Shown here in pieces: positions 52,208 to 60,140 of a DNA stretch of 64,000 bases. The notes under the pieces were generated by a model. It was not told the origin of the DNA. It saw nothing but the letters and a program-made list of their open reading frames with translations, and did not search any database. Position 1 is the first letter of the stretch, and each line of letters starts with the position of its first letter. The stretch is from Heyndrickxia oleronia (GTDB lineage Bacteria > Bacillota > Bacilli > Bacillales > Bacillaceae_C). Location of the stretch: contig NZ_CP065424.1 in the NCBI RefSeq assembly GCF_017809215.1, forward strand, positions 692,001 through 756,000. The letters run 5' to 3'. Made by a program: the position numbers and the translations under genes.

Positions 52208-53473
52208 TTAATGAATTCCAAATAACATCCCAACTAAACGAATAATAACAGCAACAATGATCGCATCTGGAGAAGCAAACCATAGCCCTTCAATTCCGTA
52301 TCCTTCTAGGTTAATAAGAGGGTATGTAATAGCAATCAATAACGACCATGAAAGACCAAGAACGAAACCGGCAACAATGGCTCCTCTTCGCCCACCTGTT
52401 GAATTTCCAAATACTCCAGCCGCTCCCCCCATGAAGAACAATCCAATAACAGATGGAAGTACAACTACTGGTAATACACTAGATATAAAAGTGACAATTA
52501 AACTACCCACTAATGCAGATAGGAAACCAAGTGTCACGGCAATCGGTGCGAATGAGAAGAAAATCGGAACGTCAAGTGCAGGTTTTGCACCGGGAACAAT
52601 CTTTTCCCCAACACCTTTAAATGCAGGGACAATTTCACCAAGAAACATCCGAACTCCTTGGAGAAGTACTAATATTCCGACAACGAAGGTTAGAGCATTC
52701 ATAATTGAAAATTGAATAGCACTTTGTCCGCTAGATATTTTTTGCATCGTCGCATGATCAACAAATAAAGAAGTTACAACATAGATGATGACCATAACAA
52801 TTCCCATCAGAATACTCATATCTTTTAAAAAGTCGAGTGACTTAGGTACTTTCACATCTTCGGAGGACTTTTCTTTATTGCCAACAAGACCTCCAATGTA
52901 GCCTGAGAGTGAAATCCAAGAGCTTCCCCAAAAACCGAATGCAACATGGTTGTTTCCAGTTACTTTGCGAACAAATGGTTGAGAGATAGCAGGGAAAAAT
53001 ACCATGGAGATTCCTTGAATTATAGATCCTAGAATAATGGTAGTGATACTTGAAAATCCCATCAGATTAAAAACGATGGCCATCGTTCCTGCAAACGAAA
53101 ACATCATATGCCCGGTCAAGAAAATATATTTCCATTTTGTAATACGTGCAATGACAAGATTAATAAGAAAAGAGAATAAAAGGATAAGAGCAGTTTCCTT
53201 TCCTAGAACAACCTGTACAGCGGCGACTAAGGAATTATCTTCGGCTACAATTCCTTTTAATCCAAATGCTTCTGTAAACATCGTGCTAAAAGGGACAAGT
53301 GCATTGACAATGATGTTTGAACCTTGTTGTAGCATAATAAAGCCAAAGACGGTTTTTAAGGTGCCTTTTATTATGTCGGAGGTTGATTTCCGTAAGGCAA
53401 TAAGACCGACTGCTGCGATTATCCCTAAAATGATAGCTGGGTTACTTAGTATCGATGCAATCGTATGTAGCAT
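52208..53473 (-). CDS. PTS EIIC component, ascorbate (UlaA/SgaT) family
   Basis: Membrane permease component, 421 residues, about eleven hydrophobic segments. KTVFGFIMLQQGSNIIVNALVP near the N-terminus and GWFMGGAAGVFGNSTGGRRGA-like features (FFMGGAAGVFGNSTGGRRG, residues about 345-365) are family landmarks. UlaA homologues take up ascorbate or other sugar acids and lactones. GGGAGG precedes ATG 53473; it is 2 bp after the EIIB gene. Confidence 0.92.
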   Translation of the reverse strand: MLHTIASILSNPAIILGIIAAVGLIALRKSTSDIIKGTLKTVFGFIMLQQGSNIIVNALVPFSTMFTEAFGLKGIVAEDNSLVAAVQVVLGKETALILLFSFLINLVIARITKWKYIFLTGHMMFSFAGTMAIVFNLMGFSSITTIILGSIIQGISMVFFPAISQPFVRKVTGNNHVAFGFWGSSWISLSGYIGGLVGNKEKSSEDVKVPKSLDFLKDMSILMGIVMVIIYVVTSLFVDHATMQKISSGQSAIQFSIMNALTFVVGILVLLQGVRMFLGEIVPAFKGVGEKIVPGAKPALDVPIFFSFAPIAVTLGFLSALVGSLIVTFISSVLPVVVLPSVIGLFFMGGAAGVFGNSTGGRRGAIVAGFVLGLSWSLLIAITYPLINLEGYGIEGLWFASPDAIIVAVIIRLVGMLFGIH

Positions 53474-53475
53474 GA

Positions 53476-53763
53476 TTAGTTTCCTCCCTTAGAGAGACGT
53501 ATAATTACGGGCATAACTTTCTCTTCAATCTCCTCTTTATCTAGTAAATTATTAATCGAAACAACCTCAACGGTCTCAGCAGATAACTCGGAAGCAATTT
53601 CACTAGCAGCTACCATAAAATCACAAGATTTCCCTTTGGCAGAGCCAAGATCTGTGGCCTCTCCATCTACATGAAATCCATGCTTCTTTGCTATAGCCTG
53701 AACATCCATTAATAACATTAAGCTTGTTCCAAATCCCATTCCACAGACTGCTACAATTCTCAT
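53476..53763 (-). CDS. PTS EIIB component, ascorbate (UlaB) type
   Basis: 95-residue phosphocarrier with the active Cys in RIVAVCGMGFGTSLML at the N-terminus and the rest of a small Rossmann-like domain (CDFMVAASEIASEL, VVSINNLLDKEEI). It transfers phosphate from EIIA at 53779 to the substrate in EIIC. AAAAGGAGG precedes ATG 53763. Confidence 0.93.
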   Translation of the reverse strand: MRIVAVCGMGFGTSLMLLMDVQAIAKKHGFHVDGEATDLGSAKGKSCDFMVAASEIASELSAETVEVVSINNLLDKEEIEEKVMPVIIRLSKGGN

Positions 53764-53778
53764 TTATATTTCCTCCTT

Positions 53779-54210
53779 TTAAAAGACAGATAAAAATTCT
53801 TCTTTATTATCTGTTGTTAATAAAACATGTAGTTTTTCTTTATTACCTAAAATACCTGATAATGCTTGGAGCATTCCGATATGACTGGTACTATCAACTC
53901 CTCCAATGGAACAGACCAACCTAACTGGGTCATTGGAGGGGTGACCAAATACAACTTCCTTTTCTAAGCGAATAACGGAAATACATTGTTCATTTACACC
54001 ATGCTCCGGTCGTGCATGTGGAATTGCGATTCCAGGTGCTAATACAATATAGGGCCCAACATCCTGATACCCTTTAATCATTGCCTCTACGTAGCTAGCT
54101 TCAACTTTCCCTGCTTGCACGAGTAATTCCCCAGCCTTCTGTATAGCAGCCTCAGCTGATTCTGCCGGTACATCGAGTTCAATCAATTCGTGGTTAATAG
54201 GAATGATCAT
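53779..54210 (-). CDS. PTS EIIA component, ascorbate/mannitol (UlaC) type
   Basis: 143-residue phosphocarrier with the phosphorylated His in APGIAIPHARPEHGV, preceded by KGYQDVGPYIVLAPG, typical of UlaC/SgaA proteins. It accepts phosphate from HPr. GGGAGGGAAT is upstream of ATG 54210. It follows the GntR-type regulator by 21 bp. Confidence 0.93.
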   Translation of the reverse strand: MIIPINHELIELDVPAESAEAAIQKAGELLVQAGKVEASYVEAMIKGYQDVGPYIVLAPGIAIPHARPEHGVNEQCISVIRLEKEVVFGHPSNDPVRLVCSIGGVDSTSHIGMLQALSGILGNKEKLHVLLTTDNKEEFLSVF

Positions 54211-54231
54211 CGTAATTCCCTCCCTAGGATT

Positions 54232-54972
54232 CTATGATTTGTATTTGTTTCTCCCATTTAAATGAATATCATATTGGTATCGATCAGAGCGGTTGGTCAT
54301 TTCTACTACTTCAAAGGGAGTTCCATCTGGCAGAAAGGACGTCCTAGTAATATGAAGAACAGCTGAATAGGGAGGAATATGTAATTCTACTGCCTCTAAA
54401 TCAGTTGCAATTCTTGCCTGAATTCTTTCTCGTGCACTTTCTAGTTGTATTTGGTAATCCACCTCTAACTCTTCGTATAAAGATTCCTTTGTAAGACCTT
54501 TTTCGAGAAATCCAGGTACATATTTAGAACGGATATAGTTCACCATGATGGCAATAGGCTCACCATCAGCACAGCGGATTCTTCTAAGACATATAATCTT
54601 TTCTCCTTTATCTAGCTTTAATTCACCGATTAATTTTCGGGAAGGCTCAATCTCACTAATATGAAGGTTAATTGTCTCAATTGTTTTGCCTTTTGACTTC
54701 ATTTCTTCAGTCCAGCTTGTAATAGTACCAGCATCTTGAATGATTTTTTTGGATTGCACAAAAGTACCTCTGCCTTGATGCTTCATTACAATTCCGTCTT
54801 TTTCTAGATCCTCGATTGTTTTTCTAACCGTAATACGGCTAACGCCATACATTTTTTCAATCTCAGATTCTATCGGGAGAGAATCTCCTTCATTTAAATT
54901 CTCCTCGATATATTTTAATAATGTGATTTTTAATTGTTGATACAATGGTGTTTTGGAATTTCTATCTAACAT
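54232..54972 (-). CDS. GntR-family regulator, HutC/UTRA subfamily
   Basis: About 246 residues: winged helix-turn-helix (1-70; KTPLYQQLKITLLKYIEEN, SRITVRKTIEDLEKDGIV, GRGTFV) and a C-terminal UTRA ligand-binding domain (about 90-235; KLDKGEKIICLRRIRCADGEPIAI). The ATG at 54972 fits the usual family start; the frame extends to GTG 54987. It is the first gene of the Ula-type PTS operon it presumably represses, with effector probably the phosphorylated substrate. A promoter, a cre site and repeated 12-bp elements lie just upstream. Confidence 0.92.
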   Translation of the reverse strand: MLDRNSKTPLYQQLKITLLKYIEENLNEGDSLPIESEIEKMYGVSRITVRKTIEDLEKDGIVMKHQGRGTFVQSKKIIQDAGTITSWTEEMKSKGKTIETINLHISEIEPSRKLIGELKLDKGEKIICLRRIRCADGEPIAIMVNYIRSKYVPGFLEKGLTKESLYEELEVDYQIQLESARERIQARIATDLEAVELHIPPYSAVLHITRTSFLPDGTPFEVVEMTNRSDRYQYDIHLNGRNKYKS

Positions 54973-55004
54973 AAGTATGAACTTCACCTACTTTTTCTGA
55001 ATTG

Positions 55005-55058
55005 ATTATAATGAATCTATTATGTAACCGTTAACAATATAATATCATTATAATGAAT
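55005..55058. promoter_or_regulatory. Direct 12-bp repeats upstream of the GntR/PTS operon (operator candidates)
   Basis: ATTATAATGAAT occurs at 55005-55016 and again at 55047-55058, 42 bp apart (about four helical turns). One copy is between the -35 and -10, the other downstream of the start site, so they fit a GntR repressor binding pair. Confidence 0.5.
55023..55036. promoter_or_regulatory. Perfect cre site in the PTS operon promoter
   Basis: TGTAACCGTTAACA matches the cre consensus TGWAANCGNTNWCA at every defined position. It covers the expected transcription start of the minus-strand operon, so CcpA binding should repress it. Confidence 0.75.
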
Positions 55059-55066
55059 TGTGTCAA
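55038..55066 (-). promoter_or_regulatory. Promoter of the GntR/Ula-type PTS operon
   Basis: Minus strand TTGACA (55061-55066), a 16-bp spacer and TATTAT (55039-55044). Confidence 0.6.
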
Positions 55067-55527
55067 TAATATTTAGAAAAATTAAAAGGTTATGATGAAT
55101 TTTGATTAAATGATGATTTTATAAGGGGGTCATTTTATATTGAATGATTATGATGTATGCAATGCTTGAAGATAATATCAAACTGAAGAATATTTAAGAA
55201 GTATCAAAAAGGGAGGGAGGAGAGCTGCATAAGGATAGGACTAATTGAAAAAGATCTCTAAGCAATTTTAATAATCTTTTTTTCTTATCCCCTGAATGAA
55301 AAATGAGTAACAAGTTAGCTAATGATCTGGATCGGACTATCTAACTGGTAAAATAAGAATATCCTATAGATATTTGTCTTTACTTGGTATGACGAGTTAT
55401 AGTGGATTATAGAAAAATAGATCAAGAAAAAGTGGTGAGGCATAGCAGGGGCTAAGCATTATTTTACTATTTCATAAAAAATTCCTAAGTCACTTGAATA
55501 ATACTGAAAATTATGTAAAATGAAAAT
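55067..55527. other. Gene-free AT-rich stretch
   Basis: No open frame with a ribosome binding site. Near its end a + strand promoter-like pair, TTGAAT (55494-55499), 16 bp, TAAAAT (55516-55521) preceded by TG, would start transcription near 55528, at the structured element below. Confidence 0.45.
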
Positions 55528-55690
55528 ATATATTCTTCGCCCTAGCCGTTTTGCCGCGGAAGGAAGGGAAGAATCACTTGTGTTTTTATCCATTGACTGT
55601 TAAGATTGCATGTCCATTTTTTACAGAATGGTGCTCATGAATCATAAGCCAGTCCTATCACATGTTTTGTGGTGAGGACTGGCTTTTTTT
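55528..55690 (+). ncRNA. Candidate structured small RNA or orphan leader
   Basis: Downstream of a promoter-like pair, three stems follow in series: ATTCTTCGCCCT with AGGGAAGAAT (55532-55574); CATG and CCATT with AATGG and CATG (55609-55639); and a strong terminator hairpin with poly-T (55646-55690). No open frame with a ribosome binding site fits inside. It matches no RNA family I can recognise. It could be a free small RNA or an attenuated leader of the permease operon at 55868. Confidence 0.5.
55646..55690 (+). terminator. Strong intrinsic terminator 180 bp upstream of the permease gene
   Basis: AAGCCAGTCCT (55646-55656) pairs with AGGACTGGCTT (55675-55685), the stem continuing inward as ATCACA/TGTGGT, followed by TTTTTTT. 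There is no coding gene immediately upstream on this strand. Confidence 0.9.
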
Positions 55691-55867
55691 ATATAAAGAG
55701 AATGAAGGAGATGGGAGGGAAGATTGAGAAATAGAGTAAACGTTTATATGAGGATCTGCTTATTTCACGAAAACACTAATCAATTTTCTGATCTATCTAC
55801 GAATTACATACTATTTCATTTTTTTTAAGAATGCTCTAAATGATGTAAATGAGATAGGGGGAGTTAG

Positions 55868-57256
55868 ATGTCAAAGAGCGATGACTTTAGTAAAGTACTA
55901 TCGCGTGCAGATGTTATTGTGCTAGCCTTTGGGGCAATGATTGGCTGGGGATGGGTCGTCTTATCAGGTGATTGGATTTCGAAGGCAGGATCAATAGGAT
56001 CGATGATTGCCTTTTTTATTGGAGGCATCATGGTTATGTTTGTTGGATTGGTGTATTCGGAACTGACGACAGCATTGCCAAAGACAGGTGGTGCCCATCA
56101 TTTTGCACAAGCAGCATTTGGTTCAAGAGCAGCCTTTGTTGTATCATGGTCTATTTTATTAGGCTATGTCTCAGTTGTAGCATTTGAGGCAGTTGCATTA
56201 CCAACCGTTATTGAATATATATTTCCGAATTATCAAGTGGGTTATATGTGGACCATAGCTGGATGGGATGTTTATTTTTCCTGGGTAGCAGTCGGAATGG
56301 TTGGTTCGATTATTGTTACATGGATTAACTTTATTGGTGTAAAACAGGCAGCTGTTTTGCAACTTATCTTAACGGTTTTACTAGCCGTCGTTGGTCTTAG
56401 TTTAATTTTCGGTTCTGCGATTGGGGGAGAGGTAAAAAATATGGATCCCCTTTTCACTGGTGGGATGGCAGGATTAATGGGAGTAATGATTATGACTCCG
56501 TTTATGTTTGTAGGATTTGATGTTATTCCCCAAATGGCTGAAGAAATGAATATTCCTAAGAAAACAGTTGGTAAGGTCCTAATATTATCAGTTGCATTAG
56601 CGGTTCTTTGGTATATTCTCATTATTTTAGGTGTGTCATTATCTTTAAATGAGGGGCAGTTGAAAGTAGCTAGTCTACCTACAGCTGATGCAATGGGAGC
56701 CGTGTTTGGCTCTGCCGTGTTTTCAAAAATTTTAATACTCGGGGGGATTGCAGGGATTTTGACAAGCTGGAATGCTTTTATTATCGGTGGAAGTCGTGTG
56801 ATGTATGCCATGGCACAAGACGGGATGCTTCCGAAATGGTTCGGTCAGATTCATCCAAAATATAAAACACCGAAGAATGCCATTTTGGTGATTGGATTAC
56901 TTGCTACATTCTGTCCACTTCTTGGAAGACCTGCTTTAGTGTGGCTCGTAGATGCAGGTGGACTATCAATTGTCATCGCATACTTTATTGTTTCCGTTTC
57001 ATTTGTCATTTTGAGAAAAACACACCCAGAACTTCAGCGGCCATTTCAAGCAGGGAAAAGTAATATTGTTGGTATTTTAGCTTCGATTTTGAGCATAGGA
57101 TTTATCGTACTGTATATGCCAGGCATGCCGGCATCTCTTATCTGGCCCTATGAATGGGTGCTTTTTGGAGCATGGTGGATTGTTGGTCTGATCTTTTTCT
57201 CAAGAATTCCTAAAATGAAAAGTATCGATATTAGCACTACAACTTTTAAGGAGTGA
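55868..57256 (+). CDS. APC-superfamily amino acid permease
   Basis: Cytoplasmic-membrane amino acid importer, 462 residues with about twelve membrane segments. The N-terminal VIVLAFGAMIGWGWVVLSG is the family's unwound first helix, YSELTTALPKTGGAHHFAQAAFG follows, and GFDVIPQMAEEMNIPKKTVGK is the mid-protein loop. AGGGGGAG precedes ATG 55868. It is 6 bp from an aminotransferase gene that is itself followed by a semialdehyde dehydrogenase gene, so the substrate is likely GABA or another omega-amino acid. A weak cre-like sequence lies at 55735-55748. Confidence 0.9.
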   Translation: MSKSDDFSKVLSRADVIVLAFGAMIGWGWVVLSGDWISKAGSIGSMIAFFIGGIMVMFVGLVYSELTTALPKTGGAHHFAQAAFGSRAAFVVSWSILLGYVSVVAFEAVALPTVIEYIFPNYQVGYMWTIAGWDVYFSWVAVGMVGSIIVTWINFIGVKQAAVLQLILTVLLAVVGLSLIFGSAIGGEVKNMDPLFTGGMAGLMGVMIMTPFMFVGFDVIPQMAEEMNIPKKTVGKVLILSVALAVLWYILIILGVSLSLNEGQLKVASLPTADAMGAVFGSAVFSKILILGGIAGILTSWNAFIIGGSRVMYAMAQDGMLPKWFGQIHPKYKTPKNAILVIGLLATFCPLLGRPALVWLVDAGGLSIVIAYFIVSVSFVILRKTHPELQRPFQAGKSNIVGILASILSIGFIVLYMPGMPASLIWPYEWVLFGAWWIVGLIFFSRIPKMKSIDISTTTFKE

Positions 57257-57262
57257 AATCAA

Positions 57263-58582
57263 ATGATGAAAACAGATGTACATGAAATGTTAATTGATTT
57301 AGATAAGAAGCACTTTATTCACCCAACCTCTTCTTTAAAACAACAACATGAAAGCGGTGCTCCATTTATTTTTTCAAGTGGTGAGGGGGTATATTTAACA
57401 GATACGAAAGGGAGAAAAGTGCTTGAGGGGATGTCTTCACTTTGGAATGTAAATATTGGGTACGGGCGGAAGGAGCTTGCTGAAGCTGCATATGAGCAAA
57501 TGTCAAAGCTTGCTTTTACAAATTCGTTCTCCTCAATGAGCAATGAACCTGCCATAAGACTGGCTGCAAAGCTTGCAGAATTAGCACCTGGTAATTTAAA
57601 TGCCGTATTTTTTACGTCAGGTGGTTCTGAATCAAATGACACTGCTTATAAATTAGTACGTTATTATTGGAAGCTGAAAGGTTTACCAGATAAGAAAAAA
57701 ATTATTTCACAGAAGAAAGGCTATCATGGTGTGAATATTGGGGCTACTAGTGCCACAGGAATTTCTCCATTCCATACATTGACGAATTCACCAGCACCAG
57801 ATTTTGTTCATGTAGACACCTTTTCTATTGATTCACTTAAGGCATGTATTGAAAAGGAAGGGGCAGATAATATTGCTGCATTTCTTACTGAACCTGTGCA
57901 GGGAGCAGGTGGAGTCAATATCGCACCTGAAGGCTATCTTCAAGAAGTGCGAGCCATTTGTGATGAACATAATATTTTGCTCATTGCTGATGAAGTAATT
58001 ACTGGCTTTGGCCGTACAGGAAAAATGTTCGCTTGTGAACATTATAGTGTTGTTCCTGATTTGCTGCTCTTTGCAAAAGGCGTCACAAGCGGCTATATTC
58101 CGCTTGGCGGTGTAATGGTTACTGATGCCATACACCGTGAACTAGTTGAACGCTCAGATGGCACCCTTCTACATGGATATACGTATAGTGGTCATGCGAC
58201 TGCATGTGCAGTAGGTTTGAAAAATATTGAAATTCTTGAAAGAGAAAACTTAGTTGAAAATTCAAGATTAATGGGTGAGGAGCTACTCAACGGTTTTAAA
58301 GAATTACAGATGGAATTTGATTTTATCGGTGAGGTCCGCGCACTAGGTTTGATTGGCGCGATAGAAATGGTTCATCCTATAACTAAGCAGCGTTTTGATT
58401 CGTTCATAGCTCCACGGGTAAGTGAAGAGGCAGCTAAAAGAGGGTTAATCGTTCGTACAGTTGTTTTCGAAGGGATGGATACGGTAGTTTTTTCACCACC
58501 GCTTATTATTAATAAACAAGAGGTTCAAGAGCTTATTTCTATTATGCGTGCAGCCCTCGCTGCCGTTCAAGAAGAGTTGTAA
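57263..58582 (+). CDS. Class III aminotransferase (omega-amino acid / GABA type)
   Basis: PLP enzyme, 439 residues, moving the amino group of an omega-amino acid to pyruvate or 2-oxoglutarate and giving a semialdehyde. Blocks are FFTSGGSESNDTAYKLVRYY, KKGYHGVNIGATSATG, LTEPVQGAGGV, LLIADEVITGFGRTGKMF and the PLP Lys in LLFAKGVTSGYIPLGG. The GxxGLHGYTYSGHAT-like segment (LLHGYTYSGHATACA) is typical of beta-alanine/putrescine:pyruvate enzymes. ATG 57263 follows AAGGAG. Confidence 0.92.
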   Translation: MMKTDVHEMLIDLDKKHFIHPTSSLKQQHESGAPFIFSSGEGVYLTDTKGRKVLEGMSSLWNVNIGYGRKELAEAAYEQMSKLAFTNSFSSMSNEPAIRLAAKLAELAPGNLNAVFFTSGGSESNDTAYKLVRYYWKLKGLPDKKKIISQKKGYHGVNIGATSATGISPFHTLTNSPAPDFVHVDTFSIDSLKACIEKEGADNIAAFLTEPVQGAGGVNIAPEGYLQEVRAICDEHNILLIADEVITGFGRTGKMFACEHYSVVPDLLLFAKGVTSGYIPLGGVMVTDAIHRELVERSDGTLLHGYTYSGHATACAVGLKNIEILERENLVENSRLMGEELLNGFKELQMEFDFIGEVRALGLIGAIEMVHPITKQRFDSFIAPRVSEEAAKRGLIVRTVVFEGMDTVVFSPPLIINKQEVQELISIMRAALAAVQEEL

Positions 58583-58596
58583 AGGGGGATTCGATT

Positions 58597-60048
58597 ATGA
58601 TAGTGGGACAAAAGGAAAAAGGAATTTTTATCAATGGGGAATGGCGTGATTCTTATTCCGGAACCGTTCGGGCGATTATAAATCCAGCAACATTAGAAAA
58701 GCTAACAGAAATTTCATATGGTGGGAAAGAAGAAGCATTGGAGGCTGTTGAGGAGGCAAAAGCAGCATTTCCTTCCTGGTCCAAAAAAACGGCAAGAGAG
58801 CGTTCGACATTTTTATATAAAGCATATGAAAAGATGCTTGAAAACAAGGAGCAGCTTGCTCAAATATTGACCTCGGAGCAGGGGAAGCCATTGACGGAGG
58901 CACGTACGGAAATTGAGTCTGCAGCAAGCTATTTATTATGGTATGCGGAGGAAGCGAATCGTGTATATGGGGAAATTATTCCGTCTTCAAAAGTAAATAG
59001 GCGATCACTTGTTATTCCACAGGCAATTGGTGTCATTGCAGCAATTACACCTTGGAATTTTCCAGCATCCATGGTCACTAGAAAATTAGGTCCATCCCTA
59101 GCGGCAGGTTGTACGGTTGTATTGAAGCCTGCTTCGCAAACTCCATTGACAGCAATGGCCATTGTAAAGATTTTTGAAGAGGTTGGTCTGCCAAAAGGAG
59201 TATTAAACTTAGTATCAGGTGATGCGAAAGGCGTTGGGGAGGCATTGACACAAAGTCCTGATGTACGCTTAATCACATTTACCGGTTCAACTGAAGTGGG
59301 GAGGGAGTTAATGAAGAACAGTGCCCAACATATTAAAAAGCTTTCTTTAGAGCTTGGTGGGCATGCCCCAATTCTGGTAATGGATGATGCGAATTTAGAG
59401 AATGCAGTTGACTTAACCCTTGCAAGTAAATTTAGAAACTGTGGGCAAACATGTATATGTGCCAATAGAGTGTATGTTCATAGGGAAATTGCGGATTCCT
59501 TTGTTGAAAAGCTTGCGGTTAAAGTGAAAAGTATGAAAATAGGCAATGGGATTGATGAAGCAACGGTGATTGGTCCAATGATTGATAGAAACGCAGTGGA
59601 AAAGGCAGCAGAGCATGTAGAGGATGCGGTTCATCAAGGTGCGACCATTATTACAGGAGGGAAGGAATGGCAAGGAAATTTAGGCGGACATTTCTATGAA
59701 CCTACTATTCTTGTTGATGTTAATGATCAAATGAAGGTAATGAACGAGGAAACATTCGGACCGGTTCTACCAATAGAAACATTTGATTCAATTGAAGAGG
59801 TGATAGAAAAAGCAAATCAACTACCATATGGCTTAGCGGCTTATATCATGACTGAAAGTACAAATCGAGTCTTTCAGCTATCAGAAGCCCTTGAATACGG
59901 CATTATCGGTGTAAATGACGTATTCCCCGCCACCGCCGAAGCCCCATTCGGAGGCATCAAAGAATCAGGATTTGGAAAAGAAGGCGGCAAAGAAGGAATA
60001 ATGGAATTCGTCGAAATGAAATACGTCTCCATAGGGATGACTAACTAA
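58597..60048 (+). CDS. gabD: Succinate-semialdehyde dehydrogenase-type aldehyde dehydrogenase
   Basis: NAD(P)-dependent aldehyde dehydrogenase, 483 residues. GVIAAITPWNFPASMVTRKL, KPASQTPLTAMAI, TFTGSTEVGREL, catalytic Glu in LELGGHAPILV and catalytic Cys in FRNCGQTCICANRVYV (the TCICAN form is typical of succinate-semialdehyde dehydrogenases). With the aminotransferase it would turn the semialdehyde into a dicarboxylate. AAAGGGGG precedes ATG 58597. Its TAA is followed immediately by the tandem dispersed repeat. Confidence 0.92.
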   Translation: MIVGQKEKGIFINGEWRDSYSGTVRAIINPATLEKLTEISYGGKEEALEAVEEAKAAFPSWSKKTARERSTFLYKAYEKMLENKEQLAQILTSEQGKPLTEARTEIESAASYLLWYAEEANRVYGEIIPSSKVNRRSLVIPQAIGVIAAITPWNFPASMVTRKLGPSLAAGCTVVLKPASQTPLTAMAIVKIFEEVGLPKGVLNLVSGDAKGVGEALTQSPDVRLITFTGSTEVGRELMKNSAQHIKKLSLELGGHAPILVMDDANLENAVDLTLASKFRNCGQTCICANRVYVHREIADSFVEKLAVKVKSMKIGNGIDEATVIGPMIDRNAVEKAAEHVEDAVHQGATIITGGKEWQGNLGGHFYEPTILVDVNDQMKVMNEETFGPVLPIETFDSIEEVIEKANQLPYGLAAYIMTESTNRVFQLSEALEYGIIGVNDVFPATAEAPFGGIKESGFGKEGGKEGIMEFVEMKYVSIGMTN

Positions 60049-60139
60049 GGGGTCAGACCCCCACTGCGTTAAAGCGTTAAAACAGCGGGGGTCAGACCCC
60101 TATTGCGTTAATACGTTAAAACAGTGGGGGTCAGACCCC
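60049..60139. repeat. Three-copy 39-bp tandem of the dispersed palindrome
   Basis: GGGGTCAGACCCC cores centre on 60055, 60094 and 60133, an exact 39-bp period. Units are joined by CACTGCGTTAAAGCG and ATTGCGTTAATACG type linkers with TTAAAACAG. The array fills the whole gap between the gabD stop and the TetR stop (60141) on the other strand. Each core can form a hairpin; the array is probably a bidirectional terminator region. Confidence 0.92.
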
Positions 60140-60140
60140 T

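Noticed and set aside
55024..55035. GTAACCGTTAAC as the GntR operator
   Set aside because: It forms part of a perfect cre consensus, so CcpA binding explains it better; the spaced 12-bp repeats are better GntR candidates.
60049..60139. CRISPR-like array
   Set aside because: Only three units, units are self-palindromic with no variable spacers of constant length, and no cas genes are present.
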